Positions 1 through 9,018 of a stretch of 51,574 nt of DNA are shown here, one piece after another. A program made the position numbers and the translations under genes. A model generated the notes under the pieces. It had not been told where the DNA came from. It saw only the letters and a list, made by a program, of their open reading frames with translations, and searched no databases. The DNA is taken from NCBI RefSeq assembly GCF_945952095.1, contig NZ_CAMFHL010000018.1:1-51574 (forward strand), read 5' to 3'. How positions within the stretch are numbered: the stretch's first letter is position 1; every line of letters starts with the position of its first letter. Source of the DNA: an uncultured Arsenicibacter sp. (lineage in GTDB: Bacteria; Bacteroidota; Bacteroidia; Cytophagales; Spirosomataceae).

Positions 1-471
1 AAAGACGTGAAGTTTGTCCAGTTATATCATCAGGGTTGGGATCAGCACGGCAACCTGCCCAATAATATTCAGATTCAGACGAAGAGTGTCGATCAGGCGT
101 CGGCAGCGCTGATTATGGACCTGAAACAGCGTGGACTACTCGACGAAACGCTGGTCATCTGGGGCGGCGAGTTCGGCCGGACCAACTATTCGCAGGGCAA
201 ACTAACCCGCGACAATTACGGCCGCGACCATCATCCGCGCTGCTACACGATCTGGATGGCGGGTGCAGGGGTAAAAAAAGGCCTTGTCTACGGCGAAACC
301 GACGAATTCGGCTACAACATTGCCCATGATCCGGTACACGTCCACGACTTTCAGGCGACGGTGATGCACCTGATGGGCCTCGACCATGAGCAGATGACCT
401 TTAAGTTTCAGGGCCGCCGCTACCGCCTGACCGATGTGCACGGTACGGTGGTGAAACCGCTGCTGGCGTAA
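1..471 (+). CDS. DUF1501 family protein, C-terminal part (5' end outside window)
   Basis: The reading frame is open from the first base, so the gene is cut by the window edge and only its last ~156 codons are present. The visible part resembles the C-terminus of DUF1501 proteins (alkaline-phosphatase/sulfatase-like fold), common in Planctomycetes and Bacteroidota and often paired with a DUF1553/DUF1549 cytochrome-type protein. Recognisable stretches are HQGWDQHGN near the left edge, then LVIWGGEFGRTN, then GRDHHPRCYTIWMAGAGVK, then HDFQATVMHLMGLDH near the end. The His/Asp-rich stretches are those expected to line the metal site in this superfamily. The substrate is unknown. The GTG at 7-9 is an internal valine codon, not a start. 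Confidence 0.82.
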   Translation, partial: KDVKFVQLYHQGWDQHGNLPNNIQIQTKSVDQASAALIMDLKQRGLLDETLVIWGGEFGRTNYSQGKLTRDNYGRDHHPRCYTIWMAGAGVKKGLVYGETDEFGYNIAHDPVHVHDFQATVMHLMGLDHEQMTFKFQGRRYRLTDVHGTVVKPLLA

Positions 472-519
472 ACCTTCCAGGAACAGGGCCGCCTGGCGGT
501 TCAAAACTTCCTGGAAGGT
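472..519. repeat. Palindrome with conserved loop, copy 1
   Basis: A 12-bp perfect inverted repeat (472-483 with 508-519) starts at the base after the stop codon of the DUF1501 gene. Its loop contains AACAGGGCCGCCTGGCGGT (482-500), whose core CCGCC-T-GGCGG is itself a small hairpin. The same 19 bases recur at 40657-40675 inside a different palindrome. No T-run follows, so it is not a standard intrinsic terminator. Confidence 0.6.
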
Positions 520-582
520 CTGAACTGGCGGTGACAAAACAGATTGGTTTCTTCTGTATCTTGGCTTCCGTTTCCAGCCATT

Positions 583-1488
583 ATGAAACCGAAACCGCTT
601 TATATCGAAACATCCATTGCCGGTCCGATGGATCAGCTTTGGGAATATACCCAGAATCCGGCGCTGCATCAGGAGTGGGACTTGCGCTTTTCGCGGATCA
701 CGTACCTGCCTAAAGAAACCGCCGGCCAGCCCCAACGCTTCACCTATGAAACCCGGATCGGCTTCGGCCTCGTTATCCGGGGCGTGGGCGAAAGCGTCGC
801 TACGAAGCTAAAGCCAAACGGCGAACGGACATCTGTGCTGAGTTTCTATGCCGACAGCCCGTTGTCGCTGATCGCCAAAGGCACCGGATACTGGAAATAT
901 ATTCCGCAGGGGGCAAGCATCCGTTTCCTGACCGGCTATGACTACGAGGTGCGATGGGGCATGGCCGGAAAGCTGATCGACCGGTTCCTGTTCCGCCCGC
1001 TCATGATCCGGGCAACTGCCTGGAGCTTTGATTGCCTGAAAAATCAGATTGAAAAAGAGATTCATCCCCGTCACGCCATCCGGGCAAGCCTGACTGCCGC
1101 CTTTGCTACCCTCTGTCTAGCCATTATCTGGATCTATCAGGGTCTGGTCCCCAAACTGCTTTACACCGATACCGGCGAGCTCGCCCTGCTGGTAAAATCA
1201 GGCATGCTGCCAGGGGTGGAAAAACAGGTACTTACGGGCGTCGGACTGGCCGAAATTGGTTTTGGTCTGCTGCTGCTCTTCCGGCCGGGAAAGCTGGTCC
1301 ATCTACTCAACATTGGCAGTCTGCTCTTATTGGGGCTTGGTGCAGCCGTGAGCGATCCGGCCGTTTTTGCCTTACCGTTTAACCCGTTTTCACTTAATCT
1401 GGCCATGATTGCGTTATCCGTCATGGGGTTGCTTCAGCTCCCTTTTATGCCGCACGCATCTGCCAGCCTGACCAAAGCACCGCAATGA
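583..1488 (+). CDS. SRPBCC / DoxX-like membrane protein
   Basis: A protein of about 301 residues from the ATG at 583; a TTG 39 nt upstream is in frame but less likely, because the domain begins right after the ATG (MKPKPLYIETSIAG). The first ~150 residues look like an SRPBCC (START/polyketide-cyclase-like) ligand-binding domain. From about residue 165 there are four hydrophobic helices typical of the DoxX-like family. The stop overlaps the next start as ATGA at 1485-1488, so the gene is translationally coupled to the DUF4166 gene, a pairing seen in other bacteria. It is probably an inner-membrane protein. The ligand and reaction are unknown. Confidence 0.75.
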   Translation: MKPKPLYIETSIAGPMDQLWEYTQNPALHQEWDLRFSRITYLPKETAGQPQRFTYETRIGFGLVIRGVGESVATKLKPNGERTSVLSFYADSPLSLIAKGTGYWKYIPQGASIRFLTGYDYEVRWGMAGKLIDRFLFRPLMIRATAWSFDCLKNQIEKEIHPRHAIRASLTAAFATLCLAIIWIYQGLVPKLLYTDTGELALLVKSGMLPGVEKQVLTGVGLAEIGFGLLLLFRPGKLVHLLNIGSLLLLGLGAAVSDPAVFALPFNPFSLNLAMIALSVMGLLQLPFMPHASASLTKAPQ

Positions 1489-2168
1489 GTTCCATTTATA
1501 AGCAGGCTTTAGGCGACGCGTTTACCCGTTTACATCCAAAAATTCAGCAGCGCTTTGGCTTCAGCAGTACGGATAAAATCGCTGCCATCGGCCGTGGCGT
1601 GATGAGCCGTGTCTGGTACGGTAAACCGTATGTACTTCCCTTTCTGTATATCGGTACGTGGCGTAACATCATGTTTCCGCAACAGGGCGAACACATTCCG
1701 TTTACGATTGAAAATTACGCGTATGTTGATCAGTTTGGCCGCGAAACCGTCACCTGGGTGCGTAAATACCGGTTTCCGGATACCATCAGGCATTTTGACG
1801 CGACCATGGTGTACAGCCGCGAGCGCGGGAAAATTGTTGATTACCTGGGTACACACCAGCACCTGGCCGTTGATATTACTGTTTCGGTGGCCGATAACGG
1901 CAGCTTACAGTTGCGGTCCGGAGAACAGCGCTTTTATGAAGGCCCTCTCAGCTTCCGGTTTCCCATGCTTTTCTCCGGCTATGCATCCGTAACAGAGTGG
2001 TACGACGACCAAACCGATCAGTTTGCCATTTCCGTTACCGTTACAAATCCGGTCTGGGGGCCTTTGTTCGGCTATGAAGGCCGGTTTAGCGTGGACTATA
2101 TACCGGTGGATCATCCTGACCGCATTCCGGCCGATGTCCGGCCTGTCCGTGAAGAGCGTCGTGAATAA
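1485..2168 (+). CDS. DUF4166 domain-containing protein
   Basis: A 227-residue protein without a signal peptide or membrane helices. It matches the DUF4166 pattern: a short helical start (ALGDAFTRLHPKIQQRFG), then a beta-rich body with GTWRNIMFPQQGEHIPF and a conserved YVDQFGRETVTWVRKY. It overlaps the upstream DoxX-like gene by 4 nt (ATGA), so the two are expected to be made together. DUF4166 is often found with DoxX-like or saccharopine-dehydrogenase-like partners. No catalytic residues are assigned, and any lipid or steroid-like ligand role is a guess from the SRPBCC partner. Confidence 0.75.
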   Translation: MSSIYKQALGDAFTRLHPKIQQRFGFSSTDKIAAIGRGVMSRVWYGKPYVLPFLYIGTWRNIMFPQQGEHIPFTIENYAYVDQFGRETVTWVRKYRFPDTIRHFDATMVYSRERGKIVDYLGTHQHLAVDITVSVADNGSLQLRSGEQRFYEGPLSFRFPMLFSGYASVTEWYDDQTDQFAISVTVTNPVWGPLFGYEGRFSVDYIPVDHPDRIPADVRPVREERRE

Positions 2169-2249
2169 GCCTTCCTATGAAACGGGTAGTTTCCGGCAGC
2201 CCCGGCACTTTTACTGGTGTTATTACAACCCCGTTAAGTCCCTGACGCA

Positions 2250-3263
2250 ATGAAAAACTCCTTCGCCGGTTTATTTCTGTTTCTGCTCCTGACCGGCAGC
2301 ACCGCCTGGCTGCGCCCACAACCCATTACCCGATACGACACCCCGAAAATGATGTATGGCGACCGGTCAAGGCTGGGCCGCCCGTATGCCAAAGACCCGC
2401 ATGTAGTCCGGTTCAAAGGCCGTTACCTGATGTATTTCTCGATACCAGGCTACACGGATTCCAGCGGCACGAAACATGGCTGGGGCATTGGTGTCGCTGA
2501 AAGCAAAAACCTGACCGACTGGCAGAAAATTGCCGAAATTCCGCCGGCGGCCGATTATGAAAAAGCGGGGATCTGTGCGCCGGGTGCACTGGTAAAAGAC
2601 GGCAAGGTGCAACTGTTTTACCAGACCTACGGCGGCGGCCCTAAAGACGCGATCTGCCATGCCTGGTCGGCAGACGGCATTCATTTTACCCGCAACGAAA
2701 CCAACCCGATTTTCCGGCCGACCGGTGCATGGAACTGTGGCCGTGCCATTGATGCAGAAGTCTATCCATTTAAAGGTCAGTATTTTCTCTATTTTGCCAC
2801 ACGCGATCCGGAGTATAAAAAACAGATTCTGGGCGTAGCCGTTGCGCCGCTGAAAACATCGTTTAACCGCGATGAGTGGAAACAGCTTTCTACCGACGGG
2901 CCGATCCTGAAACCGGAACTGCCGTGGGAAGGCGAATGCATCGAAGGAGCCTCGGTCATTGAGCGGAACGGCGAACTGGTCATGTTCTATGCCGGTGCCT
3001 ACAACAACTGGCCGCAGCAGATTGGCATCGCCCACAGCCGCGACGGACTGCACTGGGAACGGATGCAAAACGAACCGTTTCTGAAAAACGGTGCACCAGG
3101 CACCTGGAACAGCAGCGAGTCGGGCCACCCGCATATTTTTGAAGACCGCAACAAGCACACGCGGCTGTTTTACCAGGGCAACAATGACAAGGGCCGCACG
3201 TGGCTGCTGTCCAACGAGCCGGTCAGCTGGCAGGGCAGCAAACCGACCCTGGCGAGTGAGTGA
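2250..3263 (+). CDS. Secreted GH43-like five-bladed beta-propeller protein
   Basis: A 337-residue protein with an N-terminal signal-like segment (KNSFAGLFLFLLLTGSTAW). The rest shows repeated propeller strands of the GH43/GH32/GH130 type: a DPHVVRFKGRYLMYFS blade, GICAPGALVKDGKVQLFY, then IDAEVYPFKGQYFLYFA, EGASVIERNGELVMFYAG and GHPHIFEDRNKHTRLFYQG. Candidate acidic residues sit in DPHV, IDAEV and EGASV, as in the catalytic Asp/Asp/Glu arrangement of GH43. It is probably exported to the periplasm or surface to act on plant or microbial glycans. No SusC/D pair is next to it, so the substrate cannot be inferred. It starts 81 nt after DUF4166 and may be a separate unit. Confidence 0.7.
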   Translation: MKNSFAGLFLFLLLTGSTAWLRPQPITRYDTPKMMYGDRSRLGRPYAKDPHVVRFKGRYLMYFSIPGYTDSSGTKHGWGIGVAESKNLTDWQKIAEIPPAADYEKAGICAPGALVKDGKVQLFYQTYGGGPKDAICHAWSADGIHFTRNETNPIFRPTGAWNCGRAIDAEVYPFKGQYFLYFATRDPEYKKQILGVAVAPLKTSFNRDEWKQLSTDGPILKPELPWEGECIEGASVIERNGELVMFYAGAYNNWPQQIGIAHSRDGLHWERMQNEPFLKNGAPGTWNSSESGHPHIFEDRNKHTRLFYQGNNDKGRTWLLSNEPVSWQGSKPTLASE

Positions 3264-3277
3264 GCAAACGAGGTATT

Positions 3278-3329
3278 AACAGAAAAGCTCTCCCAGAAAG
3301 CGGGTCGCTTGTGGGAGAGCTTTTCTGTT
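3278..3329. terminator. Bidirectional intrinsic terminator between convergent genes
   Basis: A perfect 18-bp inverted repeat (3278-3295 with 3312-3329) with a 16-nt loop and an AGAAAAGC/GCTTTTCT base. It sits between the GH43-like gene (+) and the epimerase gene (-). The right arm reaches into the epimerase stop codon at 3328-3330, so the hairpin and the end of that gene overlap. Confidence 0.85.
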
Positions 3330-4212
3330 AGTGGCCGAAATAATGCCCCATGTTCAGGTCGTCGAGCAAACCAGGGTGACGGGGTGACCAGTTCAGCGAT
3401 TCTTTTGTTCCGGTAGCCGATGCCGGACTATCAAACATGATAAACCGGCTCATCCACTCAAAATGAGCCTCAGCATCCTCCGCCGGAATCGAGGTAACCG
3501 GCAAATTCAGGTGTTCACCGATAACACCGGCAATCTCACGAAACGGTATTCCTTCGTCGCCGATCGCATTATAACGGCTTCCCTTCTCTCCTTTTTCCAG
3601 TGCGAGCCGGAACACCCGCGCGGCATCCAGCCGGTGCACCGCCGGCCAGCGGTTCGTACCCTCGCCGACATAGGCCGACACAGCGTGCTTTCTGGCCATA
3701 CCGATGATAAACGGCACAAACCCATAATCGCCCCGGTCATGCACAGACGGTGGCAGCCGGATGACCGACGCCCGTACACCAGCCTCTGCCAGTGCCATGG
3801 CCGCGGCCTCCGAAGCGCGCGGAAAGCCGGGAGCCGGATCCTGTTCCGTGATCAGTTGACCATCATTCCGCACGCCCAGAATGCCGGCGGTTACTACCAG
3901 CGGACGGTCCGTTCCCTGTAATACTGAACCTATCGTCTCAATTGCTTTCCTGTCAGTTTCGGCAGCTGCCAGATACCGGCTGAAATCGTGAATAAATGCC
4001 GCATGAATCACGCCGTCGGCAGCGGCAGCACCCTTTTTCAGGCTGTCGGGGTCTTCGAGGTTACCTTCCAGCACATCGGCACCGGCGCTGACCAGTGCTG
4101 CCGCCGACGCTTCTGAGCGGGCAAGACCGGTCACCTGATGCCCGGCCTGTAGTAATTCCTGTACAATGGCGGAGCCGATAAAGCCACTGGCCCCTGTTAC
4201 GAATACGCGCAT
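3328..4212 (-). CDS. NAD(P)-dependent epimerase/dehydratase (extended SDR)
   Basis: A 294-residue protein from the ATG at 4212; the frame is open upstream, but the family begins at MRVFVTGASGFIGS. The Rossmann motif GASGFIG is at residues ~7-13, followed by an SDR core. The usual catalytic YxxxK is not obvious: the expected region reads FPRASEAAAMALAEAG, so this is an atypical member, as in many NAD(P)H-binding 'ladder' reductases. The specific reaction is not identifiable. A Crp/Fnr-type gene lies 109 nt upstream on the same strand and may regulate it, though each could have its own promoter. Confidence 0.75.
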   Translation of the reverse strand: MRVFVTGASGFIGSAIVQELLQAGHQVTGLARSEASAAALVSAGADVLEGNLEDPDSLKKGAAAADGVIHAAFIHDFSRYLAAAETDRKAIETIGSVLQGTDRPLVVTAGILGVRNDGQLITEQDPAPGFPRASEAAAMALAEAGVRASVIRLPPSVHDRGDYGFVPFIIGMARKHAVSAYVGEGTNRWPAVHRLDAARVFRLALEKGEKGSRYNAIGDEGIPFREIAGVIGEHLNLPVTSIPAEDAEAHFEWMSRFIMFDSPASATGTKESLNWSPRHPGLLDDLNMGHYFGH

Positions 4213-4321
4213 ATAATTTACCTGATTTATCGGAGCAGTGCGTACCGGAACACCCGGTAGTCTCTGCTCTCTGTCAGACAAAATTGCGGAACAGACGTGG
4301 GCAAAAAGAGGACATTTGACC

Positions 4322-4912
4322 CTATTTTATGTCTTGTGGCAATTGAGCGTGCCGGATACGGGTCAGGGTTTTGAGCGAAACGCCCAGATAAGACGCTACC
4401 ATCCGCAGCGGCACCCGCAACAGAATGCCGGGATGGGTTTCAATAAACTCTTCGTACTTAATGGCCGGCGTTGCACTGATCGTTTTATACAGGCGGTTGC
4501 GGCTGATAAACAGATTATTGGCAATCAGCTGTTCCGAAAACGCTTTCAGGGCCGGAATGTGCTGAAACAGCGCGTTAAAACTATCCCGGCTCCACAGCAG
4601 TAGCTGCGTTTCTTCCAGCGCATCAATGTAATGTACCGAAGGAACCTGATTGGTGTAACTCTCTCCATCGGTCAGCCAGTTCTGTTCCGGCGAAAACTGG
4701 AGCGTATGTTCAACACCATCGGGACTGACACGATAGGTGCGCAGCAAACCGCTGAGCACAAACATTTTGTAGCGACACATCTCCCCGGGCTGCAACAGCA
4801 ACTGTTTTTTCCGGATGGTCCGGATAGTAGCCACCTGCGTAATCTGCCGGATGTCCTCATCCGATAAGGCGGGGCAATGAAGCTTCATGTAGTGGTCAAA
4901 CAGGGCTGACAT
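4322..4912 (-). CDS. Crp/Fnr family transcriptional regulator
   Basis: A 196-residue protein from the ATG at 4912 (MSALFDHYMKLHC), the usual length for Bacteroidota Crp/Fnr proteins; the frame is open 53 codons further but that extension looks non-coding. An N-terminal cyclic-nucleotide-binding-type beta-barrel (LLLQPGEMCRYKMFVLSGLL) is followed by the long dimerisation helix and a winged helix with LRMVASYLGVSLKTLTRIR at the C-terminus. No cysteine cluster for an FeS centre is present, so it is not a classic Fnr. The neighbour downstream on the same strand is the SDR gene, its most likely target. Confidence 0.8.
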   Translation of the reverse strand: MSALFDHYMKLHCPALSDEDIRQITQVATIRTIRKKQLLLQPGEMCRYKMFVLSGLLRTYRVSPDGVEHTLQFSPEQNWLTDGESYTNQVPSVHYIDALEETQLLLWSRDSFNALFQHIPALKAFSEQLIANNLFISRNRLYKTISATPAIKYEEFIETHPGILLRVPLRMVASYLGVSLKTLTRIRHAQLPQDIK

Positions 4913-5155
4913 AACGGCTTGTGTTTCTAATAGCAACGGCGGTAACGTGCTGTTTTTCCGTGCATCCTGAGGTAGCAGCAGCAAATACGGGGCAAAAGTT
5001 CCCGCTGTCTGTTTTGTCCTGATTATCTTCACGGCCAGGCCGGCCGCATCCGGCGGGGGCAACATCAACAAATCATTACCCGCAAAACATACAAACCCTG
5101 ATCACGTTTAGGTAATACACGTGGCTTTGTTATTTTGCTCCACGAAGCATACCAC

Positions 5156-6283
5156 ATGGAAAAAATACAACACTACCTCAAAAACATTGACTGGGATCTT
5201 ACCTGGCGGATGGCAACCCGGAATGGCTGGCTCCTGATGGCTACCACAACCATTGCCGGCGTGCTGTTCTGCTTCATTGTTTCCCAGATCATCACGTTTG
5301 TGCTGCGACGGCGGCCGGTCGCCCTGCTGACGCTGCTCCGGACCTATGTGCGGGAAGCCTTTTACGTGTTTGTCCCGACCTTATTTTTTCTGGTCGCCGC
5401 CAATATTCAGTCCGGGCGTTTTCTGCGGCAGCATCCGCTGGTCGATAAGTTCTCGGAAGTACTGTTCATCGCCTCGTCTATCTGGATGATTCTGCGGCTC
5501 CTGAAAGTTGGTGAGCTGTTAATTATCCGGCATTACGATCCGGCCCAGGACATCAATATTTCACAGCGGAAGTTTGTTACACAACTCCATTTTCTCCGTC
5601 GGCTCATCTCGCTGATCGTCGTCATTGTCGGGATTTCGCTTATCCTGATCACGTTTCAGGGCAGTCGTAAACTTGGTCTCAGTGTACTGACATCGGCAGG
5701 GATCTTCTCGGTACTGATCGGTTTTGCCGCCCAGAAAACGCTGGCTAACCTGCTGGCCGGCATTCAGATTGCCCTGACGCAGCAAATCCGGATCAGCGAT
5801 GCCGTGCTGGTCGAAAACGAATGGGGCCGCGTCGAGGAAATTAATCTGACCAACGTGGTTGTGCGGGTCTGGGACCGGCGGCGGCTTATTCTGCCAATTA
5901 CGTATTTTGTCGAAACCCCGTTCCAGAACTGGACCCGCAACGACTCGTCGATTATCGGTACGGTCATGCTGTATCTGGATTACAGCGTTCCTGTTGACAA
6001 GCTGCGGGAGAAGACACAGGAAATTGTCGAAGCCGACCCGCTGTGGGATAAGCAGGTATTTGCCGTGCAGGTAACCGACACGCTGCAAACCTGCATTCAG
6101 GTTCGTATCCTGGTCTCTGCCCAGGACTCGCCGTCGGCCTTTGACCTGCGGTGTCATATCCGCGAAAAAATCATTGAATTTCTGCGTGATACCTACCCGC
6201 AAAGCCTACCTCAGACCCGGATTCAGTTTACCGGCGAGGGGCCTGCCAACGGCATTCCGGACGGGCAGCCGTTACGAAGCTAA
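5156..6283 (+). CDS. MscS-family mechanosensitive channel
   Basis: About 375 residues from the ATG at 5156; a TTG at 5135 is an alternative. Four hydrophobic segments lie in the first ~200 residues. The pore-lining TM3 and start of the MscS beta domain read SVLTSAGIFSVLIGFAAQKT followed by LANLLAGIQIAL, the family signature. The beta domain contains VEEINLTNVVVRVWDRRRLI and a PITYFVETPFQNW segment, then the alpha/beta C-terminal domain. The protein would release solutes on hypo-osmotic shock. Its stop overlaps the stop of the convergent AraC-type gene by 3-4 nt, with no hairpin between them, the only convergent pair here without one. Confidence 0.88.
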   Translation: MEKIQHYLKNIDWDLTWRMATRNGWLLMATTTIAGVLFCFIVSQIITFVLRRRPVALLTLLRTYVREAFYVFVPTLFFLVAANIQSGRFLRQHPLVDKFSEVLFIASSIWMILRLLKVGELLIIRHYDPAQDINISQRKFVTQLHFLRRLISLIVVIVGISLILITFQGSRKLGLSVLTSAGIFSVLIGFAAQKTLANLLAGIQIALTQQIRISDAVLVENEWGRVEEINLTNVVVRVWDRRRLILPITYFVETPFQNWTRNDSSIIGTVMLYLDYSVPVDKLREKTQEIVEADPLWDKQVFAVQVTDTLQTCIQVRILVSAQDSPSAFDLRCHIREKIIEFLRDTYPQSLPQTRIQFTGEGPANGIPDGQPLRS

Positions 6284-8253
6284 GCCACCTCACGGATCGC
6301 ATTCATATACTCACTGGGCGTTTGCCGGGTAATTTTTTTAAATGCCCGGTTAAACGCCGTTTTTGAGTTAAACCCGACCTCAAACGCCAGACTCAGCAAG
6401 GTATAGTTTTTGAAGCGCGGATCATCAAGCCGGTGCTTCAGCTCCTCGACCCGATAGTGGTTGATAAAATCGAAAAAGTTCTTGTCAAACCCTTCGTTGA
6501 TCACCTTCGAAAGCAGATACGGCTGCATCTTCAGCTTCGAGGCCAGTTCGTTGATCGTCAGGTTGGGGTTTGTGTAGAGCTTATTACGGAGCAAATACGA
6601 TTCTACCTGCTCTTTCAGAACCTGCAATTCGCCGTCGGGCAGCGGTTCGGCCTTATGGGTCGGCGTTTCGATCACGGCCGGTACAACCACTTCATGCACC
6701 TCGTTGAGGATCATCGGCGGCATGTCTTCTTCTACAGGCACCGGTTTGCCGGGTGTCAGCAACGGAATAGCGGGCGTATTATCAAATAACCCGACCGGTT
6801 GTATCGACGCCGGCACCTTGAAAATTTCCGGCTGATGGATGGCAAAATAGCCCAGGAAATAAATGATCGTCGAGAACACCAGCCAGATTGCATCGACATG
6901 CCGGGCCGCCACCGTTGTCGGATCGTACCCTAAAAGCTTACTGCCCGCAATAAAGAGGAACAGGGTCGCCCACAGCACCAGACAAATGGCCTGGATGGTC
7001 AGTACGGTATAGAGGTACTGGATATTATGCTCGAAGGAGTGGCTCGTTTCGTATTCCTGCTGATAATGGCGGATCGTACGGCGGCACAGCAGCCAGTAAC
7101 CGGCATTAAACAGAAGTGCCGCAAAGCCCCCGCCCAGAAACAGACTCATCACAAATACATCCTGATTGACAATATCAATCTGAAACTGCTTGCTGTTCAT
7201 GAACGCAAACGGCAGGTAAATCAGCACCTGCACCCCTGCCGGAATAAACCGGTACGACCAGTTCCGCACTTTCCGGCCCGACCGGTACAGTAGTTTGTTG
7301 ATATAGATGTAGAACAACGGCCCGTAGGTAAACAGAATCACGTCAGACAGCAGCACCAGCTTGGTGTACGACTGCGCCACGTCCCGGTAATTGGCAAAAA
7401 TCCGGATGAAAATAGCGAATGACGATAAGCCCAGCAGAATCACCAGCCACCGGTTAGCCGCCTGGTTATAGTTCTGAATCGTCGGGATGGCAATGATCAG
7501 CAAAATGCCCTGAAAGGCCGAAAACAGCAGCAGCAGGTCATATACCGAGTAAAAGTTAAACGTCCCCGACAGATCCTCCCAGCTTTGAATCTGTAGTTCA
7601 ATCGACTCATTGTTGATATTGTCGCCGCGCAGGATCACACGGTTGGCGCGGGCCTTCCCGTTTTCCCGTCCTTCGACCGAGTCCCAGTTACCCCGCGTAA
7701 ATTTAAACTCCAGCTTTTCCAGATCGGTATAAACCGACACCCGGTAGGTCCCGTCGAACTGGCGTTTCAGCAGCAGCGACTCATCGCCCGGATTCCATTT
7801 GTTGAAATTACCTGTAATATAAATTTTTGCATCGTGCGGTGTATTGTCCGGAACCTGCGTGATGACAAAGCGGTAAGCCGGCTTAAACTCCCAGGACTCA
7901 ACCGTAATCTGAATATGGTTCGGGTCGGGTTCAAAAGGGCGGTTGTATACCCGGTTCGGTCGTTGTTTGCCTTCAGGGCCGCCTTCCACCGTCATCCAGC
8001 TTCCCTGCGTCAGTTTATATTCAAAGTGTTTCAGCGTATCCGGGAGCGTAATCGAGTAGGATCCGTTGGCGCCTTTTTTCAGTTTATATGCCGGGTCGCC
8101 CGGGTTCCAGTTGTTAAAATCACCGGCAATATACAGCCCCGACGTCAGTGGCAACAGGGGTGGACTTTTTACCACCTCAATCACCAGTTGCGCCTGACCG
8201 GTAAATGCCAGCAGCCATAACAAACAGAAAAGAAAGACTACATTGAGTCGCAT
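6280..8253 (-). CDS. Membrane-bound AraC-family regulator with two glycogen-binding-like domains
   Basis: A 657-residue protein. Order of parts: signal peptide (residues 1-22); two repeated beta-sandwich domains with YIAGDFNNWNPGD (~41-53) and YITGNFNKWNPGD (~145-157), each ending in EFKPAYR-like or LSGTFNF strands; seven or so hydrophobic helices (~235-475); a variable linker; and a C-terminal AraC HTH (~555-657) with NELASKLKMQPYLLSKVINE and SLAFEVGFNSKTAFNRAFKK. The NW/GDFN motif is that of CBM48/CBM20/AMPK glycogen-binding domains. The topology suggests a sensor that binds a carbohydrate or itself outside and a DNA-binding domain inside. Target genes are unknown; mscS is convergent and the acidic-protein genes are divergent. 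Confidence 0.8.
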   Translation of the reverse strand: MRLNVVFLFCLLWLLAFTGQAQLVIEVVKSPPLLPLTSGLYIAGDFNNWNPGDPAYKLKKGANGSYSITLPDTLKHFEYKLTQGSWMTVEGGPEGKQRPNRVYNRPFEPDPNHIQITVESWEFKPAYRFVITQVPDNTPHDAKIYITGNFNKWNPGDESLLLKRQFDGTYRVSVYTDLEKLEFKFTRGNWDSVEGRENGKARANRVILRGDNINNESIELQIQSWEDLSGTFNFYSVYDLLLLFSAFQGILLIIAIPTIQNYNQAANRWLVILLGLSSFAIFIRIFANYRDVAQSYTKLVLLSDVILFTYGPLFYIYINKLLYRSGRKVRNWSYRFIPAGVQVLIYLPFAFMNSKQFQIDIVNQDVFVMSLFLGGGFAALLFNAGYWLLCRRTIRHYQQEYETSHSFEHNIQYLYTVLTIQAICLVLWATLFLFIAGSKLLGYDPTTVAARHVDAIWLVFSTIIYFLGYFAIHQPEIFKVPASIQPVGLFDNTPAIPLLTPGKPVPVEEDMPPMILNEVHEVVVPAVIETPTHKAEPLPDGELQVLKEQVESYLLRNKLYTNPNLTINELASKLKMQPYLLSKVINEGFDKNFFDFINHYRVEELKHRLDDPRFKNYTLLSLAFEVGFNSKTAFNRAFKKITRQTPSEYMNAIREVA

Positions 8254-8462
8254 AAGCAGCGCGATGTGATGAATCTAAGGTATCAAAAATACGGACAAAA
8301 GGCGATAGGTTAACTACCGCATTCCAAATCTTATTAGGCTTCTCGGATGTGTTATGTATACACTAATTGATACTTGAGTTAGCTTTTTCATATAAAAACT
8401 TTTCAGATAGAAATAAGTTAATTACCTGTACACCGTGTCTGATCACGGGTATACTCAACGCT

Positions 8463-8984
8463 ATGAACACAGATGAAAAAAATGGTCCCGATAAAAAAGG
8501 GGCTCAGATAAACGGCCGGAGCCAGGGTCCTTACGGCACAGACGGCTCCGATATCGACTCACGCGTACAGGATAATAAACATCAGGAAGAACTGGAGAAT
8601 TCGGCCAACGGGCTGGACAGTGTGCAGGTACGCGGCGGTCAGGATGGCCGCAACAGCCGCGGCATTGCCAGTACCGACATGGACAGTAAAAACGGACTGC
8701 TCCGGTTCAACGATACCGACGATGCCAACAGCGCCGTAGAGGTCACCGAAGAAGCGCAGCACAGCATTGCCGCTGATGATCCGAACGCCAGCAAAACTGC
8801 ATCCGTCGACGTGACTACGCACGGTCCGGACGACTATGCCTCTGCGGAGGACGTAGAAACGCCGGAAGCCGAAAAAGAAGCGAAGGAACATGAGAAACCG
8901 GAAAATCCGTATGCCGATAACAACAAGGAGGACGATGACATCGCCCGTACCGGTACGTCAACGGAGCATAAACCGGCGTATTAA
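8463..8984 (+). CDS. Acidic, disordered hypothetical protein
   Basis: A 173-residue protein from the ATG at 8463. It has no signal peptide, no hydrophobic segment and almost no aromatic residues; it is dominated by Asp, Glu, Asn, Ser, Ala and Gly. The N-terminal half is Gly/Asn/Asp rich (NGPDKKGAQINGRSQGPYG) and the C-terminal half is Glu/Lys rich (EAEKEAKEHEKPENPY). Such composition is typical of intrinsically disordered, heat-soluble or stress-type proteins. It is followed 34 nt later by a second protein of similar character, so they probably form an operon. I do not recognise a family. Confidence 0.65.
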   Translation: MNTDEKNGPDKKGAQINGRSQGPYGTDGSDIDSRVQDNKHQEELENSANGLDSVQVRGGQDGRNSRGIASTDMDSKNGLLRFNDTDDANSAVEVTEEAQHSIAADDPNASKTASVDVTTHGPDDYASAEDVETPEAEKEAKEHEKPENPYADNNKEDDDIARTGTSTEHKPAY

Positions 8985-9018
8985 CAATAATCTTACACCT
9001 TTTTAACTAAACAACGTT

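Noticed and set aside
202..735. Long frames opposite the real genes (for example across 202-735, 2367-3158, 18659-19426, 29394-30143)
   Set aside because: They mirror well-supported genes on the other strand, a common effect at this GC content, and have no family resemblance.
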